Assembly (NCBI RefSeq): GCF_027923555.1
Contig: NZ_AP025523.1
Span: 1,364,001 to 1,428,000, forward strand
Source: Vulcanimicrobium alpinum
GTDB taxonomy: Bacteria > Vulcanimicrobiota > Vulcanimicrobiia > Vulcanimicrobiales > Vulcanimicrobiaceae
Direction: 5' to 3'
DNA length: 64,000 bases
In this document: positions 24,968 through 34,184 of the stretch, in pieces
How the letters are laid out: each line of letters starts with the position of its first letter
Numbering within the stretch: the stretch's first letter is position 1
Notes under the pieces: generated by a model
Told to the model about the DNA's origin: nothing
Database searches by the model: none
Seen by the model: the letters and a program-made list of their open reading frames with translations, nothing else
Program-made: the position numbers and the translations under genes

Positions 24968-25891
24968 TCACTCTCCGGCAGCGCCCGCGTGCGCCGGCTC
25001 TTCCTTGATTGCGTGGCCGCCGAACTGATTGCGCAGTGCGGCGATCACCTTCGCGCTGAACGACTCGTCCTGGCGCGAGACGAAGCGCGAGAGCAGCGAC
25101 ATCGTGATCACCGGCGCCGGGACGTTTTCGTCGATCGCGGCCTGCACGGTCCATCGCCCCTCGCCGGAGTCCTCGACCCAGCCGCGGACCTTCGAGAGCG
25201 TCGCGTCCTCCTTGAAAGCAAGCTCCGCGAGCTCGAGCAGCCACGATCGCACGACCGAACCGTGCAGCCAGAGCGCGGACAGCTGATGGAGGTCGTACCG
25301 GTACTCCGACTTCTCGAGGATCTCGAAACCCTCGCCGTACGCGGCGAGCATCCCGTACTCGATCCCGTTGTGCACCATCTTCGAGAAGTGCCCGGCACCG
25401 CTCGGTCCGACGTACGCGTAACCGTCGGGCGGCGCCAGCGTCGTGAAGATCGGCTCGACGCGTTTCACCGCCGCCTCGTCGCCGCCGACCATCAGGCAGT
25501 AGCCGTTCGCCAGCCCCCACACGCCGCCGGACGTGCCGGCGTCGATGAACGCGATCTGCTTCTCGCAGCAGCGCGCGTAGCGCGCCTTCGAATCGGTCCA
25601 GCGCGAGTTGCCGCCGTCGATGATCGAGTCGCCGGGCTGCAGCATCCCCAGCAGGTCGGAGATCGTCGAGTCGGTGGGCGCGCCCGCCGGCACCATGATC
25701 CACACCGCGCGCGGCGGCTGGAGTTTCGCGACCAGATCGGCGAGCGACGAGGCGGCGGTCGCGCCGTCGCCCGCGCTGCGCGCAACCGCAGCCGAATCGC
25801 GATCGTACGCCACCACCGCATGTCCGCCGCGCACCAGCCGCGTCGTCATGTTGGCGCCCATCTTGCCCAGCCCGATCATCCCGAGTTGCAT
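24968..25891 (-). CDS. gnd: 6-phosphogluconate dehydrogenase (decarboxylating), short form
   Basis: A 307-residue enzyme of the short 6PGDH class (about 300 residues against 470 in the long class), which tends to prefer NAD+. The N-terminal Rossmann motif is MQLGMIGLGKMGANMTTRL, the substrate loop is IDAGTSGGVWGLANGYCLMV and the catalytic lysine lies in GAGHFSKMVHNGIEYGM. The product is ribulose-5-phosphate, which feeds Tkt and Rpe. It is within the pentose phosphate operon. Confidence 0.95.
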   Translation of the reverse strand: MQLGMIGLGKMGANMTTRLVRGGHAVVAYDRDSAAVARSAGDGATAASSLADLVAKLQPPRAVWIMVPAGAPTDSTISDLLGMLQPGDSIIDGGNSRWTDSKARYARCCEKQIAFIDAGTSGGVWGLANGYCLMVGGDEAAVKRVEPIFTTLAPPDGYAYVGPSGAGHFSKMVHNGIEYGMLAAYGEGFEILEKSEYRYDLHQLSALWLHGSVVRSWLLELAELAFKEDATLSKVRGWVEDSGEGRWTVQAAIDENVPAPVITMSLLSRFVSRQDESFSAKVIAALRNQFGGHAIKEEPAHAGAAGE

Positions 25892-25918
25892 CTCTGCGTC
25901 CTTCGCTTTCGAATCCGG

Positions 25919-28753
25919 TTACGCGCGCGCGCCGACGGCGTGTTCGATCGCCGCCGCGAACGCGGCGAGCCCGGCCTGGACCTCACCCGGGAAGTGGACG
26001 CGGATGCCGCGCCGTTCGCGTTTGTCGAGCGACTCGAAATCGCCCAGCGCCTGCGCGCGTTCGAGGGTGCGGAACCCGACCATCCCGGGGATCGCGATCT
26101 CGAACGGCGCGTCGTAGGTGAACTGGAAGAACACGCCCTCGTTCGAGCCGCCTTTGTGGAGCTGTCCCGTGGAGTGCAGGAAGCGCGGCCCGAAGCCGAC
26201 CGTCGTCGCGACCTTGTGCGCGTCGCGCACGACCGCGCGGATCCGGCGGAGCGCATCCTCGTTCACGCCGTTCATCGGGACGTACGCGTTGAAGGCGACG
26301 TAGTCGCCGGCGCGGATCTGATCGGCGATCGCCGCGACCGCGCTCTGCAGATCGCTGCCCAGCGCGGCGGCGCGCGATCCGGCGAGCGGGAAGATCTGGG
26401 CGTCGGACGACGTCACCCGCGGTTCCGGTTCGCCGAAGCCGCCCTTCTGCGCGTACTCCGCGAGCAGACGTTTCGTGTTGTCTTTGGACTCCTGGACGTT
26501 GGGCTGATCGAACGCGTCGATCCCGAGCACCGCGCCGGCCGCCGCGGTCGCGATCTCCCACAGATAGAACTGCTCGCCGATGTCGTACGCGTCGCTCATC
26601 GCCAGCCGGATCACCGGATGTCCCGCTGCCTCGAGCTCGCACGCGCGCGCGCCGGCGTCGTCGTCGCCGGGGAGCGTCGCGCCGACGTAGACGAAGACGC
26701 GGTCCTCGCCGTAGGCGCCCACCTCACCGAGCGGCTCGCCCTCGACCGGGACGATCCCGATCCCCGATTTGCCGGTCGACTCGGCGATCAGCTGTTCGGC
26801 CCACGCGCCGAACGCGCGCACCGAGGGATGGGTGAGGATCGTCAGCTTGTCCCGGCCCTGCTTCGCGAGCGCCCCGATCGCCGCGCCGAAGCGCACTCCC
26901 GGCGCGTCGTGCGGGACGACGGTGCGCGCGTTGGCGTGCATCGCGTTGATCGCGCGGTCGAGGATCGCCGTGACGTCGTAGCCGGCCAGCGCCGCCGGGA
27001 CCATCCCGAAGTACGAGAGCGCCGAGTACCGGCCGCCGATGTTCGGATCGTTGGTGAAGACGCGCGCGAACTTCGCCTGCTTCGCCTCCGCCTCGAGTTT
27101 CGTCCCCGGATCGGTCACCGCGACGAAATGGTCGCCGGCGTTCTGCGCCCCGACCGTCTGCTGAACGCGCTGGAAGAAATAGCGGTAGAAGGCGTCGGGC
27201 TCCGTCGTCGTCCCCGATTTCGAGGCGACGATGAAGAGCGAGCGCGCGATGTCGAGCGACTCGTCGAGCGCGCGCACCTGCTGCGGATCGGTCGAGTCGA
27301 GGACGTGCAGCGCCGGATAGCCGGGCGTCTTCCCGAACGTCCGGCGCAGGACGTCGGGCGCGAGCGAGCTCCCGCCCATCCCGAGCACCACGACGTGATC
27401 GAACCGCTTCGCGCACGACTGCGCGAACTCGCGCAGGTCGCTGCTCTGCGCGTGCGTCTGCTGCGGGATCTCCACCCAGCCCAGCGCGTGCGTGACGATC
27501 GCGACGTGCGCCGGATCGGACGACCACGGCGACGGATCGGCGAGCCAGAGCTTCTTGAGGATGTCGAGCGTGCCGAGCCGGTCGAGCGCCGCGTCGGCGG
27601 CGGGCTGCGCGGCGCCGAGCGCGAGCGAGACCTTCGGCGGCGCGTCGCTGCGGAGTTTTTCGAGCTTCGAGCCGATTGCGGCGAGCATCGCGTTGAACGA
27701 GTCGGCGAACGACGTGACGCCGTCGGCGACGAGTTGTTCGGTGACGTCGTAGAGCGAGATCTGTTCTTTCCCGAGCGCCTCGATCGTCGCCCGCGCGCGG
27801 CCGAGGTCCTCGAGGACCGTCTCCGGACGGACCGTCCCGTGGTCGAGGATCGCGTCGAGCGTGTTGGGCGGAACGGTGTTGACCGTGTCGCGGCCGACGA
27901 GCGGCTCGACGTACATCAGATCGGCATACGCCGGATTCTTCGTCGAGGTCGACGCCCACAGCGGACGCTGCACGCGTGCGCCCTTCGCCCGCAGCGCCGC
28001 GAAGCGCTCGCCGCCGAAGAGTTTGAGAAAACGCTGGTACGCGAGTTTGGTGTTCGCGACCGCGGCCTTCCCCAGCAGGTGCTCGAGGTGCGCGCCGGCC
28101 TCGATCTTGGCGTGAAGCTGTTTGTCGATCGCGGTGTCGATGCGCGAGACGAAGAACGATGCGACCGACGCGATCGCGTCGATCGGCTCGCCGCGCTTCA
28201 CGCGCTCTTCGAGCCCTTCGATGTACGCGTTCGCCGCGGTCTCGTAGCGGTCGACCGAGAAAAGCAGCGTGACGTTGACGTTGATCCCGGCCGCGATCGT
28301 CGCCTTGATCGCCGGGCCGCCTTCGACGGTTCCCGGGATCTTGATCATCACGTTGGGGCGGTCGACGGCGCGCCACAACCGGGCCGCCGCGTCGATCGTC
28401 CCCTGCGTGTCGTTGGCGAGCGTCGGCGAGACCTCGAGCGAGACGTAGCCGTCGAGCCCGTGCGTCTGGTCCCACACCGGACGGAAGAGATCGCACGCGC
28501 TGCGGATGTCGCGGATCGCGAGCGCCTCGAAGATCGCGGCGGTGTCGCGCTCGGCGGCGAGCGTGCGGAGCTGCTCGTCGTAGTCGGTCCCCGCGCCGAT
28601 CGCCTTCTCGAAGATCGTCGGGTTGGAAGTCATTCCGCGCAGGCCCTGATCGATCAGCGTCTGCAGTTCGCCCGAGGCGAACATGCTGCGGCGGATGTTG
28701 TCGAGCCAGATGCTCTGCCCGGCTGCCGCGAGTTCGCGCAGTTGGTTGCCCAT
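25919..28753 (-). CDS. tal-pgi: bifunctional transaldolase / glucose-6-phosphate isomerase
   Basis: A 944-residue fusion. Residues about 1-370 are transaldolase, with MTSNPTIFEKAIGAGTDYDE near the start and the Schiff-base lysine in RPNVMIKIPGTVEGGPAIKA. Residues about 400-944 are phosphoglucose isomerase, with VVLGMGGSSLAPDVLRRTFG, the sugar-phosphate loop ASKSGTTTEPDAF, and a C-terminal Lys/His region (GQLHKGGSNEGVFFQF). This fusion is known in several phyla. It links the non-oxidative pentose phosphate branch directly to glucose-6-phosphate. The ATG at 28753 was preferred over longer frames that run into tkt. Confidence 0.96.
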   Translation of the reverse strand: MGNQLRELAAAGQSIWLDNIRRSMFASGELQTLIDQGLRGMTSNPTIFEKAIGAGTDYDEQLRTLAAERDTAAIFEALAIRDIRSACDLFRPVWDQTHGLDGYVSLEVSPTLANDTQGTIDAAARLWRAVDRPNVMIKIPGTVEGGPAIKATIAAGINVNVTLLFSVDRYETAANAYIEGLEERVKRGEPIDAIASVASFFVSRIDTAIDKQLHAKIEAGAHLEHLLGKAAVANTKLAYQRFLKLFGGERFAALRAKGARVQRPLWASTSTKNPAYADLMYVEPLVGRDTVNTVPPNTLDAILDHGTVRPETVLEDLGRARATIEALGKEQISLYDVTEQLVADGVTSFADSFNAMLAAIGSKLEKLRSDAPPKVSLALGAAQPAADAALDRLGTLDILKKLWLADPSPWSSDPAHVAIVTHALGWVEIPQQTHAQSSDLREFAQSCAKRFDHVVVLGMGGSSLAPDVLRRTFGKTPGYPALHVLDSTDPQQVRALDESLDIARSLFIVASKSGTTTEPDAFYRYFFQRVQQTVGAQNAGDHFVAVTDPGTKLEAEAKQAKFARVFTNDPNIGGRYSALSYFGMVPAALAGYDVTAILDRAINAMHANARTVVPHDAPGVRFGAAIGALAKQGRDKLTILTHPSVRAFGAWAEQLIAESTGKSGIGIVPVEGEPLGEVGAYGEDRVFVYVGATLPGDDDAGARACELEAAGHPVIRLAMSDAYDIGEQFYLWEIATAAAGAVLGIDAFDQPNVQESKDNTKRLLAEYAQKGGFGEPEPRVTSSDAQIFPLAGSRAAALGSDLQSAVAAIADQIRAGDYVAFNAYVPMNGVNEDALRRIRAVVRDAHKVATTVGFGPRFLHSTGQLHKGGSNEGVFFQFTYDAPFEIAIPGMVGFRTLERAQALGDFESLDKRERRGIRVHFPGEVQAGLAAFAAAIEHAVGARA

Positions 28754-28785
28754 GGTGCTCGTGTCTCTTTCTCGGGTGTGGGAGA

Positions 28786-30768
28786 TCAGACGTTGGCCAG
28801 CAGGCCCGCCGCGACGTCCGCGACGTGTCTGGGCGTGAAGCCGTAATCGGCGGCGATCGCGGCGCCCGGCGCCGAGGTGCCGAAATGGTCGAGGCCGTAC
28901 GCGATCCCGCGCTCGCCGACGTATTTCGACCAGCCGATCGTCGCGGCGGCTTCGATCGACATGCGCGCGCGCACGTGCGGCGGAAGGATCCGATGCCGGT
29001 AGGCTTCGTCCTGCGCGTCGAACAGCCGCCACGACGGCATCGAGACGACGCGGGTCTTCGTACCGCCCGCTTCGAGCAGTTTCGCCGCTTCGACGGCGAG
29101 CGAAACTTCGGATCCGGTGCCGATGAGGATCACGTCGGGTTCGTCGGGCGGCTCGACGAGGATATACGCGCCGCGTGCGACGTCGGCGCGGCGTTCGCCC
29201 AGAAACGGGACCTTCTGCCGCGTCAGCACGATCGCGGTCGGTCCCGCGTGCGGCTGGATCGCGAGCTTCCACGCTTCGAGCGTCTCGAGCGCGTCGGCGG
29301 GGCGGATGTCGACGACGTTGGGCGTCGCGCGCAGCATCGCGAGCTGTTCGATCGGCTGGTGCGTCGGACCGTCTTCGCCGAGAAAGACCGAGTCGTGCGT
29401 GAAGACGAAGATCTCGCGGATCTGGTTGAGCGCTGCGAGCCGCAGCGACGGCTTCATGTAGTCGAGGAAGTTGAAGAACGTCGCGCTGAACGGCAGCAGG
29501 CCGCCGTGCAGCGCGATCCCGTTCGACGCCGCCGCCATCGCGTGCTCGCGCACGCCGTAGTGGATGTTGCGGCCGGCGTACGAGCCGGGTTGGAAATCGC
29601 CCTGGTCTTTCAGATACGTCTTGGTCGACGGATCCAAGTCGGCGGAGCCGCCGACGAGTTCGGGGAGCGCGGCGGCGATCGCGTTCATCACCGTTCCGCC
29701 GGCCTCGCGCGTCGCGACGCTGCCGTTCTCCGCGGTGAACGCGGGCCACGGAAGGGTCGAGGGCAGCGTCCCGTCGCGCGCTCGCTCGAACTGCGCCGCA
29801 AGCTCCGCGTGCGTGGCCTTCCACCGCGCGTAGCGCGCGTTCCACGCATCCTGCAGCGCCGCGCCCTTCGCGCCGGCGTCTTTGAAGAACGCGGCCGCCT
29901 CGGCGGGGATCTCGAATGGCGGAGAGTCCCAGTGCAGCGCCTTGCGCGTCGCCTCCATGTTCTTGCCGAGCGGCTCGCCGTGGGTCTTGAACGTCCCCGC
30001 TTCGGGGGAGCCGTAGCCGATCGTGGAGCGGATCGCGATCAGCGTCGGCGCGTCGGCCTGCGATTTCGCCAGCGCAATCGCGCGGTCGATCGTCTCGACG
30101 TCGTTCGCTTCACCAGGTCCGACCTCGATCGTGTGCCAGCCGTACGCCTCGAACCGTTCGCGGACGTCTTCGGTGAACGTCAGCGAGGTCGCGCCGGCGA
30201 GCGAGACCTTATTGTCGTCGTAGAGGACGATCAGCTTGCCGAGCTGGAGGTGCCCGGCGAGCGACGCCGCCTCCGACGCCACGCCTTCCATCAGATCGCC
30301 GTCGCCGGCGAGAACGTACGTGTCGTGGTCCACGATCGTCTCGTCGCCGTTGTAGACCGCCGCGAGATGCGCCTCGGCGATCGCGAGCCCGACGGCGTTG
30401 GCGAATCCCTGCCCGAGCGGACCGGTGGTCACCTCGACGCCGGCGGTGTGGTGGTACTCCGGGTGCCCCGGGGTTCGGCTGCCGAGCTGGCGGAACGCCT
30501 TGAGATCGTCGAGGGTGAGATCGAACCCGGTGAGATGGAGCAGCGCGTAGAGCAGGGCCGAGCCGTGCCCGGCGCTGAGCACGAAGCGGTCGCGGTCGAA
30601 CCACTTCGGATCGGCCGCGTTGAAGCGCAGGTGACGCGTCCACAGCGTGTACGCCGCCGCCGCCGCGCCGAGCGGGAGCCCCGGGTGGCCGGAGTTGGCC
30701 TTCTGGACGGCGTCGACGGCCAGAAAACGGATGGCGTTGATGCGTTGTTCGTCCGCTGCGGAATTCAC
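28786..30768 (-). CDS. tkt: transketolase
   Basis: A 660-residue thiamine-diphosphate enzyme that moves two-carbon units between sugar phosphates. The ThDP motif is LAGDGDLMEGVASEAASLAG through LIVLYDDN near residue 155. The N-terminal AVDAVQKANSGHPGLPLGAA block carries a substrate histidine, and the pyrimidine domain includes GVREHAMAAASNGIALHGG. It is the first gene of the operon tkt, tal-pgi, gnd, zwf, opcA and is divergent from dapD. Confidence 0.97.
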   Translation of the reverse strand: MNSAADEQRINAIRFLAVDAVQKANSGHPGLPLGAAAAAYTLWTRHLRFNAADPKWFDRDRFVLSAGHGSALLYALLHLTGFDLTLDDLKAFRQLGSRTPGHPEYHHTAGVEVTTGPLGQGFANAVGLAIAEAHLAAVYNGDETIVDHDTYVLAGDGDLMEGVASEAASLAGHLQLGKLIVLYDDNKVSLAGATSLTFTEDVRERFEAYGWHTIEVGPGEANDVETIDRAIALAKSQADAPTLIAIRSTIGYGSPEAGTFKTHGEPLGKNMEATRKALHWDSPPFEIPAEAAAFFKDAGAKGAALQDAWNARYARWKATHAELAAQFERARDGTLPSTLPWPAFTAENGSVATREAGGTVMNAIAAALPELVGGSADLDPSTKTYLKDQGDFQPGSYAGRNIHYGVREHAMAAASNGIALHGGLLPFSATFFNFLDYMKPSLRLAALNQIREIFVFTHDSVFLGEDGPTHQPIEQLAMLRATPNVVDIRPADALETLEAWKLAIQPHAGPTAIVLTRQKVPFLGERRADVARGAYILVEPPDEPDVILIGTGSEVSLAVEAAKLLEAGGTKTRVVSMPSWRLFDAQDEAYRHRILPPHVRARMSIEAAATIGWSKYVGERGIAYGLDHFGTSAPGAAIAADYGFTPRHVADVAAGLLANV

Positions 30769-30874
30769 GTCGTCCTCCGGAAAGGGGGGAACGCGCGTTC
30801 GCGAGCCGCGCCTGGTCGGCCTCCTTCAATACCCGCGGACGGAAGCGCGGTTTGCGGCGCGGAACGGAGCGGCG

Positions 30875-31750
30875 ATGGATGCTTCGTTGGAGAGCCGAGT
30901 CGTCGAGCTGGAGACGCGTTGCGAGACCGAGCCTGATGCGATCAAGAAGAAGCCCGGCCGCGTCGTCGAGGAGGTGCTCGACGCGCTCGACACCGGTGCG
31001 TTGCGCGGCTGCGAACCGGTCGACGGCGAGTGGGTCGTGCACGCGTGGGTCAAGCGAGCGATCCTTCTATCGTTCGCGCGCTTCGACAACGTCTCGATCC
31101 ACGACGTGATGAGCAGGCCGGCCGCGCTCAAAGACGCGCTCGCAGGCCGCGCGCTACTGCCGTCGTTCTACGATAAACTGCCCACCAAGCGGAATTGGAA
31201 GAAACTCGGCGCGCGCTGCGTGCCGCCGGGCGTCGCCCGCTACGGTTCGTATCTGGGGCGCGGGGCGATCCTGATGCCGGGCTTCGTCAACATCGGTGCC
31301 TACGTCGACGACGGCACGATGGTCGACACGTGGGCGACGGTCGGCTCGTGCGCGCAGATCGGCAAGAACGTCCACCTCTCGGGCGGAGTGGGGATCGGCG
31401 GCGTCCTGGAGCCGCCGCAGGCGACGCCGGTGATCGTCGAGGACGGGGCTTTCGTCGGCTCACGCTGCATCGTCGTCGAAGGCGTCCGTGTCGGCGCGGA
31501 AGCGGTGCTGGGCGCGGGCGTCGTGCTGACCGCATCGACGCCGATCGTCGACGTGCGCGGCGACGAGCCGGTGACGACGAAGGGCGCGATCCCGCCGCGT
31601 GCGGTCGTGATTCCGGGTACGCTCCCCAAGCGGTTCCCGGCCGGCGAGTTCGGGACGCCGTGCGCGCTGATCATCGGCGTGCGCACCGAGTCCACCGACT
31701 TGAAGACGTCGCTCAACGCCGCGCTGCGCGAATTCGAGGTCGCCGTTTAG
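30875..31750 (+). CDS. dapD: 2,3,4,5-tetrahydropyridine-2,6-dicarboxylate N-succinyltransferase
   Basis: A 291-residue acyltransferase of lysine/diaminopimelate synthesis. A helical N-terminal domain (to about residue 100) precedes a left-handed beta-helix built of hexapeptide repeats (GRGAILMPGFVNIGAYVDDG, then MVDTWATVGSCAQIGKNVHL). This sequence matches DapD and not DapH. Succinyl-CoA is the donor. The ATG at 30875 follows GGAACGGAG. The next gene, four bases on, fits the following step. Confidence 0.94.
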   Translation: MDASLESRVVELETRCETEPDAIKKKPGRVVEEVLDALDTGALRGCEPVDGEWVVHAWVKRAILLSFARFDNVSIHDVMSRPAALKDALAGRALLPSFYDKLPTKRNWKKLGARCVPPGVARYGSYLGRGAILMPGFVNIGAYVDDGTMVDTWATVGSCAQIGKNVHLSGGVGIGGVLEPPQATPVIVEDGAFVGSRCIVVEGVRVGAEAVLGAGVVLTASTPIVDVRGDEPVTTKGAIPPRAVVIPGTLPKRFPAGEFGTPCALIIGVRTESTDLKTSLNAALREFEVAV

Positions 31751-31754
31751 CTCC

Positions 31755-32870
31755 GTGAATCCGAAAGTGCTGGCAATCGAGCCGTCGATGATCCGCGCGA
31801 TCGCGGCGAAGAAACAGGCGGGCGCGATCGATCTGGGGATCGGGGAGCCGGCGCTGCTGCCGCAGCAGCGCTTCATCGACGCGGCGGCACGCTGGGCGGC
31901 GGAACACGGCGTCAAGTACACGGTGAACGCCGGCGACGTCGCGCTGCGCGAATTGATCGCCGCGCACTACGCGTTTCCGGGGATGGGCGCGGCGCGCAAC
32001 GTCTGCATCACCACCGGCTCGCAAGAAGCGGTGTACGTCGCGATCAAGACGCTCCTCGATCCGGCGGTCGACGAACTCCTCGTCGTGGCGCCGGCGTTTC
32101 CGGCGTACGCGAAGATGGCCCAGCTCGAGGGAATCGCGTCGCGCGCCGTGCACATGCGCGCCGACGACGACTTTCGCTACGACGTCGACGCGATCGTCGA
32201 CGCGATCGACCCGGCGACGCGGATGATCGCGATCGCGTCGCCGGCGAATCCCACCGGACGCGTCCTGCGCGACGCCGACGCGCGGCGGCTCGCCGCGGCC
32301 CTGCTCGCGCGCCCCGGTGCGCCGGTGTGGATCCTGCAGGATGAGATCTACCGCGAGCTCACCTACGTCGACGACCCCGGCTCGATCGCCGACTACTATC
32401 CGTACACGATCGTCGCGAATTCGCTCTCGAAGTCGAACGCGCTCACCGGAATGCGGATCGGCTGGCTGATCGCGCCCGGCGAGGTGAGCGACGCGCTGGT
32501 GAAGACGCACGCGTGGGTGACGTCGACGGCGAGCTCGTTCGGACAGCGCGTGGCGCTCGAGATCTTCCGCGAGCCCGGTGCTCTGCAGGAGCACGCGGCA
32601 TGGTACCGCGCGCAGCACGGCAGCGTCACGGCCGCGCTCGAGGAGAGCGGTCTGCGCTACGTTCCGATCGACGGGGCGTTTTACGCCTGCGTGCGTTTGC
32701 CGCGCGGCGGCGACGCGATGGCGGCGGCGCTGGAACTCGTCGAGCGCCGCAACGTCGTGGCGATCCCCGGCGGAACGTTCGGCGCGTCGCTCGAGGGGTG
32801 GCTGCGGATCAGTTGGGTCGCGCCGGCCGACGACGTCGCCGAGGGGCTGCGGCGGATCGCCGCGCTCTAG
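31755..32870 (+). CDS. class I/II aminotransferase, probable N-succinyldiaminopimelate aminotransferase
   Basis: A 371-residue fold-type I PLP enzyme. The PLP lysine is in ANSLSKSNALTGMRIGW near residue 226, the Asn/Pro loop is IASPANPTGRVL, and the Asp/Tyr pair is in ILQDEIYRELTY. General aspartate-aminotransferase family members have broad substrates. The tight coupling to dapD suggests the DapC step that forms N-succinyl-LL-diaminopimelate, but this is inferred from context. GTG start. Confidence 0.85.
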   Translation: MNPKVLAIEPSMIRAIAAKKQAGAIDLGIGEPALLPQQRFIDAAARWAAEHGVKYTVNAGDVALRELIAAHYAFPGMGAARNVCITTGSQEAVYVAIKTLLDPAVDELLVVAPAFPAYAKMAQLEGIASRAVHMRADDDFRYDVDAIVDAIDPATRMIAIASPANPTGRVLRDADARRLAAALLARPGAPVWILQDEIYRELTYVDDPGSIADYYPYTIVANSLSKSNALTGMRIGWLIAPGEVSDALVKTHAWVTSTASSFGQRVALEIFREPGALQEHAAWYRAQHGSVTAALEESGLRYVPIDGAFYACVRLPRGGDAMAAALELVERRNVVAIPGGTFGASLEGWLRISWVAPADDVAEGLRRIAAL

Positions 32871-32892
32871 CGGACCCCGGCGCGCGGAACGC

Positions 32893-33120
32893 TTACGAGG
32901 CTTGCGGGCGGCGGAGTTCGTCGACGTGGCGGGCGAAGGCGTCGAACCACAGATCGAGCAGCTGCCGATCCGGCACGTTCCGGACGATGGCCGGATCGGC
33001 GGCCGTGCGCAGGAGCGTGATGATGCGGCGATCGCTCAAGCGGCCGAACTTGTGGCGCTTCACGACGCGCCGGGCAACCCTCGCCGCATCCTCGTCGAGG
33101 ATACGCTGAAGTTCATCCAT
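32893..33120 (-). CDS. small protein of unknown function
   Basis: A 75-residue, charged and probably helical protein (MDELQRILDEDAARVARRVV, then KRHKFGRLSDRRIITLLRTA). No cysteine and no membrane segment. It converges with the aminotransferase gene 22 bases away. A ribosome-binding site is weak, so the gene is supported mainly by its composition and clean frame. Confidence 0.5.
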   Translation of the reverse strand: MDELQRILDEDAARVARRVVKRHKFGRLSDRRIITLLRTAADPAIVRNVPDRQLLDLWFDAFARHVDELRRPQAS

Positions 33121-33224
33121 TCTTGATTCTTTCGTTTTTGCTGGGAGATGGTCCCGCACACGACGTGCGTCGCAGGTGAAGTTTTGGTGTCGATCGGCTG
33201 TGCCGCAGCGCACAGCGAGCGGCA

Positions 33225-34133
33225 TCAGCCGCGCTCGGCCGAATGTCTCCTATGCCCGCCGGCCGGTCCGTCCACACCGGCCGCGGCGTATGCGCGCGCG
33301 GTCCGTTCGAGCACGCGCTGCGGCGCGAGCCCGATGAGTTCGGTCCGCGCGACCGCGACGCCGTCGCGCGCCGCGGCGCGCCGGACGAGTTCCGTCAGGC
33401 GGTAGAGCGGCACCGCATCGACGTCGGTGAGGTTGCACGAGACCTGGACGCGGTCGGGCGCAACCTGCAGTCCGAGGCACTTGAGCGTGCGCAGACCCCC
33501 GCCCGACGCACGCAGTCGGCGCGCGATGCGCTGCGCGATCCGGACGTCGCCGCAGGCGAGTTCGACGTTGAAGGCGACGAGGAACGGCCGCGCTCCGATC
33601 GCGATCGCGCCGGCCGAGGCGTGAGCGGCGTCGCCGTAATCGAAGGACCATGCCGCGTCGAGGGCGTGACGAGCGGCGAGGCCTTCGAACTCGCCGCGCC
33701 GGATCTCGGCGAGCTGCGTGCGATGCGGCGCGCTCGCGGCGGCGCCGTACAGAAACGACGGGATCGCCAAGTCGCACCAGATGCGTCCCGCGGCGCGGTG
33801 CGCCAGCGTCACCGCGTCGTCGAGCGTCGCGTCCGCGAGCGGGACGAACGGCAGGACGTCGAGGGCCCCGATCCGCGGGTGGACGCCGTGATGCACGCGC
33901 AGATCGATCCGTTCGCGCGCGACGCGCGCCAGCGCGACGGCCGCGGCGACGACCTGCGAGGGGCGGCCGACGGCAGTGATCACGCTGCGGTGATGGACGC
34001 GGTCGCTCGTGCGGTGGACCACCTCGGCGCCCTCCGCGCGCATCGCGTCGACGCACGCGTCGACGATCGCCGGGTCGCGGCCCTCGCTGATGTTCGGGAC
34101 GATCTCGAAGAGGCCGGCCGCCGGATCCCTCAC
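33225..34133 (-). CDS. glutamate formimidoyltransferase
   Basis: A 302-residue protein matching the N-terminal and middle formiminotransferase domains of FTCD. It begins LFEIVPNISEGRDPAIVDAC and contains HHRSVITAVGRPSQVVAAAV and DLRVHHGVHPRIGALDVLPFVP, which carry the catalytic histidine. It transfers the formimidoyl group from formimidoylglutamate to tetrahydrofolate, or formyl groups in some bacteria. The cyclodeaminase domain and the other histidine-degradation genes are absent here. GTG start. Confidence 0.92.
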   Translation of the reverse strand: MRDPAAGLFEIVPNISEGRDPAIVDACVDAMRAEGAEVVHRTSDRVHHRSVITAVGRPSQVVAAAVALARVARERIDLRVHHGVHPRIGALDVLPFVPLADATLDDAVTLAHRAAGRIWCDLAIPSFLYGAAASAPHRTQLAEIRRGEFEGLAARHALDAAWSFDYGDAAHASAGAIAIGARPFLVAFNVELACGDVRIAQRIARRLRASGGGLRTLKCLGLQVAPDRVQVSCNLTDVDAVPLYRLTELVRRAAARDGVAVARTELIGLAPQRVLERTARAYAAAGVDGPAGGHRRHSAERG

Positions 34134-34184
34134 ATCGATGATACGTACGCGGGGGCGGCGTTCGTTCCGCGGTGCCGCGCGATT

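Noticed and set aside
24794-28846. A 1350-codon open frame antisense to gnd and tal-pgi
   Set aside because: It mirrors the codon pattern of the real genes, is rich in Arg, Asp, Leu and Val, and has no recognisable domain.
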